From Piliocolobus tephrosceles (lineage: Eukaryota > Chordata > Mammalia > Primates > Cercopithecidae): a stretch of 64,000 nt of DNA. The notes beneath the pieces are model-generated. The model had not been told where the DNA came from. It saw only the letters and a program-made list of their open reading frames with translations, and ran no database searches. Of the stretch, positions 35,706 to 51,139 are shown one piece after another. Position 1 is the first letter of the stretch. Each line of letters begins with the position of its first letter. The position numbers were made by a program, and so were the translations under genes. The DNA is taken from contig NC_045437.1 of assembly GCF_002776525.5 (NCBI RefSeq), positions 134,117,068 through 134,181,067 of the forward strand, read 5' to 3'.

Positions 35706-36289
35706 CTGAGATCCAATGCACATATATCAAGCTAATCCCATCCTAATATCATGGCAAAATAGGCCAAACTAACTCTGCCACTCATTGGGCATCCATCCTT
35801 CCTTATATCCTGGGTTATGTGGTTCTTTTTCTACCTATTTCCCTAATTATCCTTTTAAGAATTCCAAATTAGAGCGGGCACATCTCTAGATTGGTTTCTG
35901 CTTCAATGGGGACCAAAATTAAATCTGTTTTCCTTTCAAACCCAGCTGGCTGCCTCTTTTCTGCGACCAGCTGGAGCATCTCCAGCCTCACTAAAGAGAG
36001 CTGTCGGCAAGGCTGGAGCAGTCCATGTTCAGGGCTCCCTGCCCTGCTGCTGGCAGATGCTTTGTCAAAGAAATGAGACAAGCTGCCATAGAAGCGCTAA
36101 GGAGTCAGCTCAAGCTACCTACAGGAAAGGAGTGTCAGCAGCCAGGCCTCAGGTCCCAGGCCAGGAAGGGTATGCATAAGTGCATAGCACAGCCTAGAGT
36201 GCCTGGGGGACATCCTGACACACAGTACTTGCACAATGCTGCATCACTCTAAAGAGTATCTGGGTTCATTAAATTCCACAAGGACTATC
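35706..36289. other. Unique sequence, no gene seen
   Basis: Slightly GC-rich around 35,940-36,200, with short overlapping frames on both strands; none recognised. Confidence 0.5.
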
Positions 36290-36430
36290 CCACAGTTTTT
36301 CCATCTTCCACTATTGATATTTTGGGATAGTTCTTTTACATGGGGACTGTCCTGTGGGTGTTGAGCAGCATCTCTAGCCTCCACCCATAAATGCCAGCCA
36401 TGCCAATCCCTACCCATGTTGGGATAAACA
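36290..36430 (+). mobile_element. hAT-type nonautonomous DNA transposon fragment
   Basis: cactattgatattttgggat, then ggggactgtcctgtgggtgt, then gagcagcatctctagcctcc matches the family seen at 60,731. Confidence 0.7.
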
Positions 36431-36557
36431 AAGACATCTATAGACAGGCCAAGTATCTTGTCGGAGACAAAGTACTCCCCTATTGGAGAAAATGAAGGGG
36501 CTAGGGAAAATTATCTTTTAATTTAGGGTCCTTTCCTGGAAGGCTATCTAACAGTGT

Positions 36558-36558
<1 letters not shown>

Positions 36559-36599
<41 letters not shown>
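36559..36599. repeat. (CA)n microsatellite
   Basis: About twenty uninterrupted CA dinucleotides. Confidence 0.97.
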
Positions 36600-36600
<1 letters not shown>

Positions 36601-36741
36601 CTACAGTTGAAAGCTGGTATCAAAGGTATTAAAATTCCTCTAATTTATTTATTTGATAGGTTACTTCCTGACACATACAGCACTCAAGCCTTGTGGATAT
36701 GATTCAAATACAATATTAATCATTTTTTCTCAAAAGGTGGT

Positions 36742-36898
36742 CAGTGGATTATCACTTCAATGGCTACTTAAAACACAGATTCTGTGGATCAATGCCAAAT
36801 CAAATGAATCACCATATCCCCAGGGTGACGCCTAAAATTCTGCATTTTAATAAAGTCCTTGGGTAATTCTTTGGTATATTAAAGTTTGAGAGCCACTG
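36742..36898 (+). mobile_element. MER5A-type hAT MITE
   Basis: Starts cagtggattatcacttca, passes acttaaaacacagattctgt and ttctgcattttaataaagtc, and ends agtttgagagccactg, the typical inverted terminal ends of MER5. Confidence 0.8.
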
Positions 36899-36962
36899 AT
36901 ACAGATGACGCTCCCAAGGAATTTACAATCTCTTTGAAGGAAAACAATTTACAAAAAACACA

Positions 36963-37359
36963 CAGTAGTCCCCTCGTCTATGGTCTTTCTTTCTGTGGTT
37001 TCAGTTACCCACCGTCAATTGTGGTGCAAAAAGATTACAAAGAAAATAACAGAAGTAAACAATTCATATGTTGTAAATTATGTGCCATTCTGAGGAGCAT
37101 GATGAAATTTCACAATGTCACTCTCTTTCTTGCATGAATCATCCCTTTGTCCAGTGCATCCACAGGCAATGCTGTTTGGTAAGTTAGGTGTATTAAATGC
37201 ATTTTTAATTTACAATATTTGCAGTGTATGATAGTTTTGTTGGGAGGTATCCCCACGGAAACTTGAGGAGCATCTGTATAGAGTTCAGTACTATCTGTGG
37301 TTTCAGGCATCTACTGGTGGCCTTGGAACTTACCTCCTGTGGATGAAAGGGCAACACTG
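36963..37359 (+). mobile_element. Tigger-family (TcMar) nonautonomous element
   Basis: Starts cagtagtcccctcgtctatg, continues gtggtttcagttacccaccg, then tgaatcatccctttgtccag, and ends with tggtttcaggcatctactgg and a decayed terminal repeat (gggcaacactg). This is the end structure of Tigger2/MER8-type elements with the transposase region missing. Confidence 0.8.
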
Positions 37360-37841
37360 TTTGTATATCATTAAGTACAGGTGGTAAGTATTGCAAAATT
37401 GCTAAGATAAAAAGCAAATGGCTGAAACTCAACTCTTTTGTAAGACTTGAGATCAAAATTCCTTGTTGTAATTATTCAATGTAGGCATTGGATAAATGAA
37501 GTACATTATGTTGGATAACATTTGAATTCTACCAGCTATTTTACTTTTTTCTTTTTTTACTGTAGGCAAATTTATATACAGTGAAATACACAGATTATAA
37601 CATTTTGATAAACATACACACTCATGAAACCACTATTTCAACTAACATTGTCGCTTTCCAAAGTCTCCTCCTATCCCTTTTAGTCAATTCTTACATCCCA
37701 AAGACAAACATTCCTCTTTTATCACATAGATTAGTTTTATCTGTACTTGAAAGGCATATAAATTGAATCACACAGTATGTATTCTTTGGTGTCTTGTTTC
37801 TTTCACTCAACATAGCATTTTAAAAAATTTATCTGTATCAT

Positions 37842-38150
37842 GGATGGGCATGGTGACTTACTCCTGTAATCTCATCCCAGCACTTTGGGAGGCCGAGGCA
37901 GGCGGATCACCTGAGGTCAGGAGTTTGATACCAGTCTGGTCAACATGGTGAAACCCCATCTCTGCTAAAAATACAAAAATTAGCTGGGTGTGGTGGCTCA
38001 TGCCAGTAATCTCACCTACTTGGGAGTCTGAGGCACAAGAATCCCTTGAACCCAGGAGGCAGAGGTTGCAGTAAGCTGGGATCATGCCACTGCACTCCAG
38101 CCTGGGTTACAGAGTGAGACTCGGCCTCAAAAAAAAAAAAAAAAAAAAAA
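37842..38150 (+). mobile_element. Alu (AluS-like), sense, inside the L1M
   Basis: Sense Alu with an A-run tail; aaaaaatttatctgt is repeated before (about 37,822-37,836) and after (about 38,146-38,160). Confidence 0.95.
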
Positions 38151-38855
38151 ATTTATCTGTGTCACTGTATATATTAGTTCTTTATTTTTTATTGATGAGT
38201 ATGAATATACCAAAATGTATCCATTCTTCTGTTGATGAATATTTATTTCTATTTTTTCAGCTATTATGAAAAAGCTGCTGTAAGCATTCTTTTAAAAGCC
38301 CTTTTTGGACATACGTTTTCATTTCCTTTAGCTGCTGGGTTATAAGATAGGTATACGTTTGGCTTTTTAAGAAAATTCCAAACAATTCTCCAATGTAGTT
38401 ACACTTTTTTACACTCTTAACAACAAGGTATGAGAGTTTCAGTTACTTCATATCCTCAACACTTGGTTTAGTCAATCTTTCCATTTTAGCTGTTCTAGTG
38501 TATGGAAAACTATCGAGTTGGTGTTTTAATTTGAATAACCCTAATGAGTAATGATGTTGAGGACATTTTCATGTGCTTAACTGGACATTCATAAATCTTC
38601 TTTTGTGCAGTGTTTAAGTCTTTTGCCCTTTTAAAAATCATTGTCTTTTTGTCTTTTATTCTTGATCAAAGAAATTATTTATCCATTATTGATATAAATT
38701 CTTTGTGTATGTATATTTTTTCTCTAAGGTTTGTGTGTCCTTTCATTTTCTTAATGGTGTCTTTCGATGAGAAGGTTTTAGTTTGATACAGTCTAATTAA
38801 TTTTTTTATGTTTAGTGCTTTTTTATGTCCTAAAAAATCATTGCCTCTCAAACTT

Positions 38856-38872
38856 ATAAAGATAATCTCTTT
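38856..38872 (+). repeat. Target-site duplication of the RPL7 pseudogene (left; right copy 40,098-40,114)
   Basis: ataaagataatctcttt, 17 bp, identical on both sides. Confidence 0.97.
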
Positions 38873-40097
38873 TTTTTTTTTTTGGAAGGCAAAAGAAAAA
38901 CACATTTATATGGTAGTTTATAAACAAGCGAAGGCCCAATAAATAAATTTTAGAAACTGAATTCAATTTTTTCCATAAACCAAAGTGGGATTACCGTACC
39001 TACAAATTATGTACAAATGCTTGTGAAACAGGCTTAGAATAAACGCATTTTGAATCACTCAGCACAGTTAAAAACAAAATCTTTTGTAGAGAAAAGCCTT
39101 TTAAAAACCTAAGAGAGAGGTTTTTCACAGACTTGACCCTGATTTTGCACAAAAAGGGCAGTTGATTTGGCTTAATTTTATCACACACCAGACTTACCAC
39201 AATAGTTACGGGAAGACAGAGGCAGGCTAACAACAACAAAAAAATCACAAATGCAACAATGTATTTCATTTTGAGAGCAGGTACTGTTTATTAAGCTGAT
39301 GAGACTTGAAAAATAATCATGGTAGACAAGTTAGTTCGTTCTTCTAATAAGCCTGTTGATCTGGTCCTCCCTGTTGCCAGCATCTCTACCTTCTACAAAA
39401 TGGGTGGTCTTTTTCTTCATTCCACCTCGTGGAGAAGATAATTTGAAAGGCCACAGGAAGTTATTTGCCTCTTTGAAGCTTTTTCCAACAGTATAGATCT
39501 CATGAATCAGATCCTCCATGCAGATGATGCCGTATTTACCAAGGGATTGAGCAATCAAAGCGTTATCTGTCAAAGCAATTCGCTTCTTATTGATTTTGCC
39601 ATAACCACACTTGTAGATTAGCTCATTTACTGACTTCAGATTGGGGTACCCCCATGCAATATATGGCTCTACAATCCCCAGCATGTTATTCGAAGCCTTG
39701 TTGAGCTTCACAAAGGTTCCATTGAAGATTTGACGAAGGCGAAGAAGCTGCAATACCTTTCGGACCTTTGGGCTCACGCCATTGATACCTCTGATCCTGA
39801 TGACAAACGCCAATTTGGGTTCAGCAGGTACATAGAAGTTGCCAGCTTTTCTTGCCATCCTCGCCATTCGAATTTCAGTTCTGTACATCTGCCTATATTC
39901 CTTGTGATAGTGCTTCGCTTTTTCATAGATAAGCTTCCTCCTTGCCTTTCAAAGCATCTTTTGGGCAAATTTCTTTCTCAGGTGCTTGATCTTCAGCTCT
40001 GCGAAATTCCTTCCCTTTTTTTAAGGGTTTCTGGCACAGCAGAAACCTTCTTCTTCTTCTCTTCTGCACCCTCCATGGTTTCAGCCAGAAAAAGAGC
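38873..40097 (-). pseudogene. RPL7: Processed pseudogene of ribosomal protein L7, with extended 3' UTR
   Basis: On the minus strand the copy starts with a pyrimidine-rich 5' leader (40,097 downward), an ATG at 40,076-40,074, and ends at a TAA at 39,333-39,331: 746 bp, one less than the 747 bp expected for a 248-residue protein plus stop. The long open part (39,888-39,331, 185 codons) carries the L30/L7 signature FVIRIRGINGVSPKV and the C-terminal FKLSSPRGGMKKKTTHF. A one-base deletion in the lysine-rich N-terminal part (about 40,015-40,022) and a CGA-to-TGA change at 39,951-39,949 destroy the protein. There are no introns. A poly(A) (T-run 38,873-38,883) and a perfect 17-bp duplication ataaagataatctcttt (38,856-38,872 and 40,098-40,114) mark L1-mediated insertion. 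The parent encodes a 60S subunit protein; this copy is noncoding unless transcribed from a neighbour. Confidence 0.97.
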
Positions 40098-40680
40098 ATA
40101 AAGATAATCTCTTTATGTTTTCTTCTAGCAGTTTAATAGTTTCAGCTTTTATATTTTAGTATATGAACTATTTTAGATTATTTTTTATAGTGTAAGGTAG
40201 AGGATGAAGTTCTTCTTTTAAAATAAATATTTTTTTCTACACATTTGTAAAAATGACTTATTTCCTCAAATTGAATGACCTTAGCACTCTCATAAAAACA
40301 TCAATTGACAGTATGTGTGTTGACTGTATATGTATGAGTCAATTTCTGGGCTTTATGTTTTGTACTATTATTCAATTTATTAGTTCTTTTGCCAATATCA
40401 TACCTATCTTAATTCTTTAGGTTTGTACTAAATCTGGCAGTGTAAGTTCTTCAACACTTTTCTTTTTAAAAAATTATTTTGGCTATCTTAGTTCTCTGCA
40501 TCTTTACATACATTTCAGAAATAGTGTGTCATTTTCTTTTAAGCCTGTTTGGCACTGATCGTGATGGCATTAACACTACAGATGAATGTGATGAGAAGCA
40601 TCTTAAAAATATGGAGTTTTCTGCTCAATGAATATGGTATACCTCTTTAATTATGTCTTTTAATATTTCTCTCCTAGATA

Positions 40681-42449
40681 ATAGTCTTTTTTCCATTCCA
40701 TGGAAATCCTGCTGTATTTGTCCATTGTAATAATGTTACCGATAACCTAGCAATGGGTGAGAAGTCATCCAGCTAATGCCGCCTAGTTAAATCCCTTTCT
40801 TCAAAATTTCAATTTGAATAGATGAATCCTTCAGATTCGACACCAAAAAAAAAAAAAAAAAAAAAAGAAGGCTTAGGGATTTAGATTGAGCTCCCTAGAA
40901 ATGACCTAGCTTTTATACTTCCGTATACTTTAGTCATTAAGGTTTTCCTTTAGTTTAGTAAGTTATGCAATATGTTTCCAAATATTTCTTTAAGGAAACT
41001 GTTGCTTACAACCAAAAATCTGTAATGCAACATTTATCATTATTAGAGATGAACACAATTTGAATAAAATTAGTCCTTATTATGATTGCTTTTGAGATCC
41101 TCTGTATTTGCTCATCTTCAAATGTTTTGTTATACTACGAATTTGTATTAGCAAAAAAAGTCTTTTTGAGAAAAATTCAGAACAAAAGATAGAAAAAAAT
41201 CTCAAAACATCAGCAACTTCATGAATTATGTAACAATCATTCATATTTAGACAAACAGCATATGAAGTAATTCTTCTGTTTTAATATTCTTCTCACAAAA
41301 TATCCCAGAAGTAAGCTGAGAAGCTAACAGTGAATACACAAGTATTTTTATATATAAATGTATCTTTCCTCTCATGTTATTAAGAAATAAGTGAATTTGA
41401 AGAAAGCTTGTTTACATCCAGAAAAAGGCTGTTTTACCATATAAGTAAAGGCCTTTAGCAATCTAGCCTGGCATGGAAACACTGAATATAATGTATACAT
41501 ATTTCTCAGTAGAAGCTGATTACTGCAGAAACTGTGCCCCTTTCTATAATCAGCATATTTTCTAAGTTTATTAAACCTGTGTGAACTTTGGAGACTTGAG
41601 AACTAGCAGCACGAGAGGCCTCAGCTTAACTTGGCCCAAGTCTATGCATCTGTGAAGGTGTTATTTGACAGATCTGTCCCTCACAGCATTTCTTCTCAGC
41701 CAAGTCAAACCAAGTAGTCATTACCAACAGTAGAGAACAATAATACTTTCATTCGCAATCAAATCGATGGTGAGCTGTCATCTGACACCAACATATGAAA
41801 AAGCTAATCTCAATCAGGAAACTAGAAATGACCGTGCGTTACCCTGAGGTTGTAGTGAGGACTAAATGGCATAATAAATATATAAGTCACTTGTAAGGAA
41901 GATATTAGAAAAAGATAAATGCATAGTAGCTATTGTATTTCTGCCCCATGGTTTATCCAGAATCATTAAAGAACGAGTTGTTTCACTTCAACTGATTTTC
42001 CAAAATACTAATATTCACAGCTTTAAATAAATAAAAGATACAAAAATCTGTTCTTCAGTATCTGGAAATCTTGCTAAAACATATTACTATGCATACTTGT
42101 ACTTGGGTAGCTCTTTAAATATGGTATACCAATTTTAGGGAATGGCTTCTTAATTGCTTGGATTATCATCATAAGCAATCATAATACAGGCTATGGCAGA
42201 TGCCCTCAAAGTGTACGCTTTTGAACTGTTTAATAACACGATTTGTTAATCCTTTTGTGTCATGGATCTTTGAGAAGCAGATGGAACCTATGAATTTCAA
42301 CTCCAGTAAAATGCAAATATGGACTAAAAAAACCCTCAAAATAACAACAAAAAACACAAGCTCTGGTATACACAGAGTTTCTAGATGATTTATATGCTCT
42401 TCATGTGTCTCTAGGGCAATCCCAAGAACCCATGCCTTGCAATAAGCAA
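40681..42449. other. Unique sequence, no gene seen
   Basis: An A-run lies at about 40,843-40,866 and a faint MIR-like patch at 41,820-41,935. No gene recognised. Confidence 0.55.
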
Positions 42450-42543
42450 AGACAAGGAGAAAGATGTAAATAAATATTTACAATATGTCAGGAACTTTGC
42501 ACCATGCCAGACACTAGGCCAAGGTTTATACACATTATGGTTT

Positions 42544-42582
<39 letters not shown>

Positions 42583-42955
42583 TTGAGACAGGGTTTCACT
42601 CTGTCATCCAGGCTGGAGTGCATTGGCACCATCTCGGCTTACCGCAACCTCTGCCTCCCGGGTTCAAGCGATTCTCCTGTCTCAGCCTCCTGAGTAGTTG
42701 GCATTATAGGCATGTGCCACCATGCCTGGCTAGTTTTTGTACTATTAGTAGAGGCGGGGTTTCACCACATTGACCAGGATAGTCTCGAGCTCCTGACCTC
42801 GGGTGATCCACACTTTTTGGCCTCCCAAAGTGCTGGGATTACAGGCATGAGCCACTACACAAGGCCACATTATCGTATTTCATATCCCCAACAGTCTTAT
42901 GAGGTATGTTCTATTTGTATGCATTTTTCAGATGAGGAAATTCAAGATCAGACAA
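42450..42955 (-). mobile_element. MIR SINE, antisense, split by an Alu
   Basis: accatgccagacactaggcc and tttatacacattatgg lie before the Alu; tatgaggtatgttctatttg and tttttcagatgaggaaattc lie after it. Confidence 0.8.
42541..42866 (-). mobile_element. Alu (AluS-like), antisense, with (TTTA)n tail
   Basis: (TTTA)n tail at about 42,542-42,583, then an antisense Alu to about 42,866. cacattatgg before and cacattatcg after form a target duplication with one mismatch. Confidence 0.95.
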
Positions 42956-43089
42956 AGGAAGCCTGTGCAGTATAAAACACTTAACAATTAAATGGGGATG
43001 ATTCAAATTCTAGAGCCCATAGTTTTAACACATGTTCTTTTTAGGTTGTTCCTTCTTTGTTGCAATTTAACTCAGCAATAATTATTTCT

Positions 43090-43625
43090 ACTTTTAGTAA
43101 ATATTAAAATATAACCATTTACTTAGTAGCTCTTTTATGCCAATCAACGATATAAGGACTTTACATGTAAAATCTCATGCAATCCTCTCAGTGGCCATAA
43201 ACAATTTATAATTTTTTTTTTTTTTTTTTTTTTGAGACAGGGTCTCACTATCACCTGAGCTGAAGTACAGTAGCACAATCTTAGTTCACTGTGGTCTCAA
43301 ACTTCTGGGCTCATGTGATCCTCCCACCTCAGCCTCCCAAGTAGCTGAGACTATAGTCATGCACCACCATGCATACTTAATTTTTTGCAAAGATAGGGTC
43401 TCATTATGTTGCCCAGGCTGGTCTCAAACTCCTGGCCTCAAGAAATCCTCCCATCTTGGCTGCCCAAAGTGCTGGGATTACAGGCATGAGCCAAAACACC
43501 TGGCCAATTTATAAATATTCTTAACCTCATTTTATAGTTACAAAATCCCAGACTTAAATAAGCTTCCTAACACTACAGAGCGAGCAAGCAGCAAACTCTG
43601 AAGTTACTCCTACAGGCTATGATCT
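43090..43625 (-). mobile_element. MIR SINE, antisense, split by an AluJ
   Basis: cttttatgccaatcaacgat and ttacatgtaaaatctcatgc lie before; ttaacctcattttatagtta and a degraded cacagagcgagcaagcagca region lie after. Confidence 0.75.
43212..43504 (-). mobile_element. AluJ, antisense
   Basis: T-run, then diverged antisense Alu of J type. Perfect target-site duplication caatttataa at 43,202-43,211 and 43,505-43,514. Confidence 0.96.
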
Positions 43626-43644
43626 TTCCCTTTCCTCCTATTTC

Positions 43645-43682
43645 TTTTTTTTTTTTTTTTCCTCCTTTTTTTTTTTTTTTTT
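43645..43682. repeat. T-rich low-complexity tract
   Basis: Two T-runs separated by cctcc. Confidence 0.95.
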
Positions 43683-43789
43683 AGCATAAATTTCTACCAA
43701 AAAAAGTTTTATTCAGACTTTGATTAAATTACATTGACTCTTTAGATTAATTTGAGGGTGAACTGATGTCTTAACAATATTGTAACTTC

Positions 43790-47235
<3,446 letters not shown>

Positions 47236-47959
47236 CACCACTCTTCATATGCACTTCCAAAAAAGCCAGCCATTTGTTCCTTAGGCCAAAGTTGATGTGA
47301 ACTAAAGTTCTGGCTTCCAGAGACTGTGAACAGCGACCTATAGTCTATAAATACATATCTTTAATGTATGGGCTCATGCTCACCTCTTTAGGGCCTCACA
47401 GTTCTTAGTACTAAAGGCTTAGTCTGTGGGAATATTTGTCTGCCCTTCCAATTTAATTATCATGTGTCATTTCTCTTTAAGCAAGTGCCTGATCTGCCAA
47501 AGAAATCACAGGAAGAAGTTTTCTCAAGATTGCAAGTATTAATACAATGATAGTTGCAGAGCATAACTACATATGTCATCATGTACCATCTCTGTTTATG
47601 GATTTGTATAAATATACATATTACACCTCAAGAGAGATTGTTTGCATTTATTAGTGCTTTATTTTTCCATATGGGTGTCTCTGGGAACATTGAGGTGGAA
47701 TCACAGAATTTTATCATCTTATGCTTGCTTTCTTTCTTTAGTACAATGAGAAAAAATGTGACGGCTTGTTCTAACCAGATAGATCCGGAATAACTGAGAT
47801 TTTAAAAAAATTCTCTTTTATTTGGCTGTCTGGAGTACTCCAAAATGTATCAGGTATATCCTTTTCCCTTGAGGGTATTTTACAGATAATTAAATGAATA
47901 AAATTAAAATTATTTTCAATACTACCAATAAGAAAACTGTTAGTGTTAAGTCAGGAGTG
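47236..47959. other. Unique sequence, no gene seen
   Basis: No repeat or gene recognised. Confidence 0.55.
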
Positions 47960-48160
47960 AGAAAATAAGGCCTATGAATCAAATCCAGCCTGCTGCTTGC
48001 TTTTGTAAATAAAGTTTTATTAGAACACAGTCTTCCCCTCTTTTTCACACTTTGTCTATGGGTGCTTTCATACTACGTTAACAAAGTTGAGTAGCTGCAA
48101 CAGAGACCATCTGGCCTGCAAAGCCTAAAAATACTGTCTGACCCTCTATGTTTATCAGCC
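47960..48160 (+). mobile_element. hAT-type MITE, family not named
   Basis: tgaatcaaatccagcctgct, then tttgtaaataaagttttatt, then gttgagtagctgcaacagag, then tctggcctgcaaagcctaaa match a common mammalian DNA-transposon fossil. Confidence 0.65.
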
Positions 48161-48469
48161 TTCCACATGTCTCCCATGTGCCAGCTGCTGTGTTGAGTGA
48201 TCAGAATACACCCCAGGCCCTTTTTGACTTTTGTGGGTCCTAGGCACTTTTGTCTTTGTGGCCTCTTTCATTAAAAAAAATAAAAAAAATGTATTTTATA
48301 GCTACATTGGTATAAATCAAACATATGTTAAAACATTTTCTTTGACTGGGAAGTTCATTTTTTTAGTATAATTTTCAAATAAAATACTTTTGTGGGGGAT
48401 CTAAAAGTATTGTGGATACCGCACCTACTCTTTTTAATGGAGAAGTCAATCCTTCTGCGTCATAACATT
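48161..48469. other. Decayed L2-like start, then unassigned sequence
   Basis: ccacatgtctcccatgtgcc at 48,163-48,240 looks like an antisense L2/MIR end. The rest is not recognised. Confidence 0.35.
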
Positions 48470-48620
48470 TCTGTCTCCCAGTAGTCACCCATTATAGAGA
48501 TGTGGAAACCAAATTTTAAAGCATCTGAAGTTATCCTTGCAAGCCCACACATCTAGTAAGAACCCAAATCCAGGTCTTGCCAGACTCTGGAGAGAGTGTG
48601 TACTCTTAATCACTTTCCCA
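48470..48620 (-). mobile_element. MIR SINE fragment, antisense
   Basis: cattatagagatgtggaaac, then gcaagcccacacatctagta, then cccaaatccaggtcttgcca. Confidence 0.7.
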
Positions 48621-49804
48621 TACATTCTCTCTGACTTGCACTGTGCTGAAGTGACTGAGGGGAGAGTTGGGTAAATGAATGAAAACCTACCAGAAACAGA
48701 AGAAAAACTTTTTCATTAAGACATGAGGACCAACTGAGCATCCTGTAGTCGTCGTTATTCTTTAAGCTAGCAGGTAGCTTAATCAGTGTTTGTAACATGT
48801 TTTGAAAATAAATAGTTGTGTACAAGGGTTAAATATATTTATTTCTTGAAACATGTTACTCTCTGGAGTCTTTGTAGAAGCCTTTACCAAGAGAAGAGAT
48901 TAAATGACTTCCCCTGTCACCTAGTCCTCCCCTATAGTTCACCAGTTAAGGAAACACTGAATTTTTATAGTTGCATCTATTCACTAAAATATATGACTTG
49001 GCGTTTTCACTCTCACAATATATTGAAAAATAATTCAAGCTGCCTTCCGGTGTTATCTACAACTTGTATATGACATCGCTGGCTGCAGAAAAAGCTTGGG
49101 AGGCTGCACAGTAATGAGAGATTTGAAAGATATTGTCCCAAAGGGGAAGGAATAAGTATATTGCTTTTTCTGTTCAAACACATACCAACTAAGAACTTCT
49201 GAAACAAAAAGAAAATGTCCGTGGTCTCAAGAAATGAGTACAAGGGACTGTTGGCCTAGTAGAAAGTGCTGAGTCCTGTAACTGCAAACAATAACCAGTA
49301 TCTGTGTGACATCATCTCAAAGGTCCCAGGAATTTCCTCTTGTCCCAAATCTCTCTCTATCCAACTTCCCTGATTGGTTTGTTTTTAGATAAAGGTTTTG
49401 AATTGAGTCAATTGGAACCAGCCTGAAGGTAAGGCTCTGGAAGCGTGGGACAAGAGAAAGTTAACTTTTGACATGGGTCAGAAAGAGCCAAGAGCAGCAA
49501 CAGTATTCAAGATACGGGGCCAAGTGGGAATGAAAGAGAGATGCTCTTGGAGGCAGCCTCCGGGGTAGAAGATCATGAATACCTAATGGCCTGGGGAGTG
49601 AGAGTTACCAAAGGAAACAAACTGTGCTGTGTGTTTGTACTTATGGAGATGTCTAGAAAGAAATTTTGCCAAGTTCACAATGTTCTCATGAACCTCACTA
49701 GAAGTAACTATAGACTGTTGCCTAAAGATTTTATTTTCCCAAAGTTAACAAGGTACATCAATTCCTTTCACTAGGAAACAAAAATTTTCTTCATTATATC
49801 TAGG
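48621..49804. other. Unique sequence, no gene seen
   Basis: Frames of 60-85 codons only; none recognised. Confidence 0.55.
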
Positions 49805-49916
49805 AGGATCAGCAGCATCAGCACCATGTGGCTCTACTCCAGACCTACAGAATTTTAATCTGTGCTTTCATTGGCTCCCCAGTAATTCATACACACATGA
49901 AGGTTTGAGAACCACC
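49805..49916 (+). mobile_element. MER5-type hAT MITE, right part
   Basis: gatcagcagcatcagcacca, then cagacctacagaattttaat, then catgaaggtttgagaaccac. Confidence 0.7.
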
Positions 49917-50568
49917 ACCTAAGAACACACCTAAAGTCCTGACCTGTACCAGGTAGGTAGATTTTCTGGAGGAAATCTTAGAAGATGTGACCCTGAATCC
50001 CTCTGGTAATCATCCACGCCCCTGGGTACAGCACTGGGAATGAGCGTCCGGTAATATCCAATTTATTCTCAAGTTGCAGCTGAGACAATGGAAAATTTGC
50101 TTCTAAGAGAGCTCAACAAATCTGAAGTGTGCAGAATGTTCTTATCCTAAGTAGCATTTTGGTTCAACTACAGAAAAATGCTGTAATGTTAAAGCCATAG
50201 AATGGTTGGAATTTTGACTTTAAAAACATCCATAGCAATATAAAAGCCTTTCAATTATTTGGGGGCTACAACACCTCTGCTACACTCCACCCACTTCTAA
50301 ATGTAATTACATTATTTGACAAACATAACATGGAACATTCATGAACTGTGGTATGTTGTGCAAGCCATATTCATTCAAGGGGAAGAGAAAGCATGAAGAG
50401 GAAATTAAAGTACTATTCCCAGTTTGCTTCTAAAAGTGGGATTTGGTAAACCAAGCACCTTTTCTTACCATTGCTTTGATTTCAACAAGGGTCTCTAAGA
50501 ATACTATGAAGAAACATTTCCCTATATTTCTCTTCTGAAGATGCCCTCATATAAAATGGTGCCTAAGA
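49917..50568. other. Unique sequence, no gene seen
   Basis: No repeat or gene recognised. Confidence 0.55.
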
Positions 50569-50581
50569 ATGTAGATTCAAG

Positions 50582-50885
50582 GCCGGGCACAGTGGCTCAC
50601 ACCTGCAATCCCAGCACTTTGGGAGGCCGATGCAGGTGGATCACGAGGTCCGGAGTTTGAGACCAGCCTGGTCAACATGGTGAAGACTTGTCTCTACTAA
50701 ATATACAAAAAATTAGTCAGGTGTGGTGGTACGCGCCTATAATCCCAGATACTCTGTAGAGCGAGGCAGGAGAATCGATTGAACCTGGGAGGCAGAGTTT
50801 GCAGTAAGCTGAGATCATGCCATTGCACTCCAGCCTGGGCGACAGGGTGAGACTCTCTCAAAAAAAAAAAAAAAAAAAAAAAAAA
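50582..50885 (+). mobile_element. Alu (AluS/Y-type), sense
   Basis: Complete sense Alu with a long A tail. The flanks aatgtagattcaa and tatgtagagattcaa are a slightly altered duplication. Confidence 0.95.
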
Positions 50886-50899
50886 GTATGTAGAGATTC

Positions 50900-51110
50900 A
50901 AATCTAGATTCCCCCTTCTTCCGCTTACTAGTGGTGTGATTTGGGAGCAAGCTACATAATCTTTTCTAATTTCAGTTTTCACATCTGTAAAATGGATATC
51001 ACAGTAATGATTATTTCATAGGATTGCTGTGAGTTTTAAATAAGACAGTGCATACAAAGTATTGAGCACGGTACTTGGCACATAGTAAATTTAGCTAAAA
51101 TTTGTTTTTC
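50900..51110 (+). mobile_element. MIR SINE, sense
   Basis: cttccgcttactagtggtgt, gtgatttgggagcaagctac, cacatctgtaaaatggatat and cacggtacttggcacatagt follow MIR closely. Confidence 0.9.
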
Positions 51111-51139
51111 ATCATCATCATTAGCTGGGCAGCTTTATT

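Larger units (their letters stand above)
37536..40680 (-). mobile_element. Old L1M 3' half, antisense, split by an Alu and an RPL7 pseudogene
   Basis: Antisense L1M text begins with the 3' UTR (atatacagtgaaatacacag, tgaatcacacagtatgtatt) and proceeds into ORF2 (gttttcatttcctttagctg, tgatgttgaggacattttca, ctttcattttcttaatggtg). After the pseudogene it resumes at 40,098 with ttctagcagtttaatagttt and fades out near 40,680. The ORF2 is heavily mutated. Confidence 0.85.

Noticed and set aside
39000..39269. 89-codon minus-strand frame starting with a hydrophobic stretch
   Set aside because: Lies in the extended 3' UTR part of the RPL7 retrocopy; no independent evidence for a gene.
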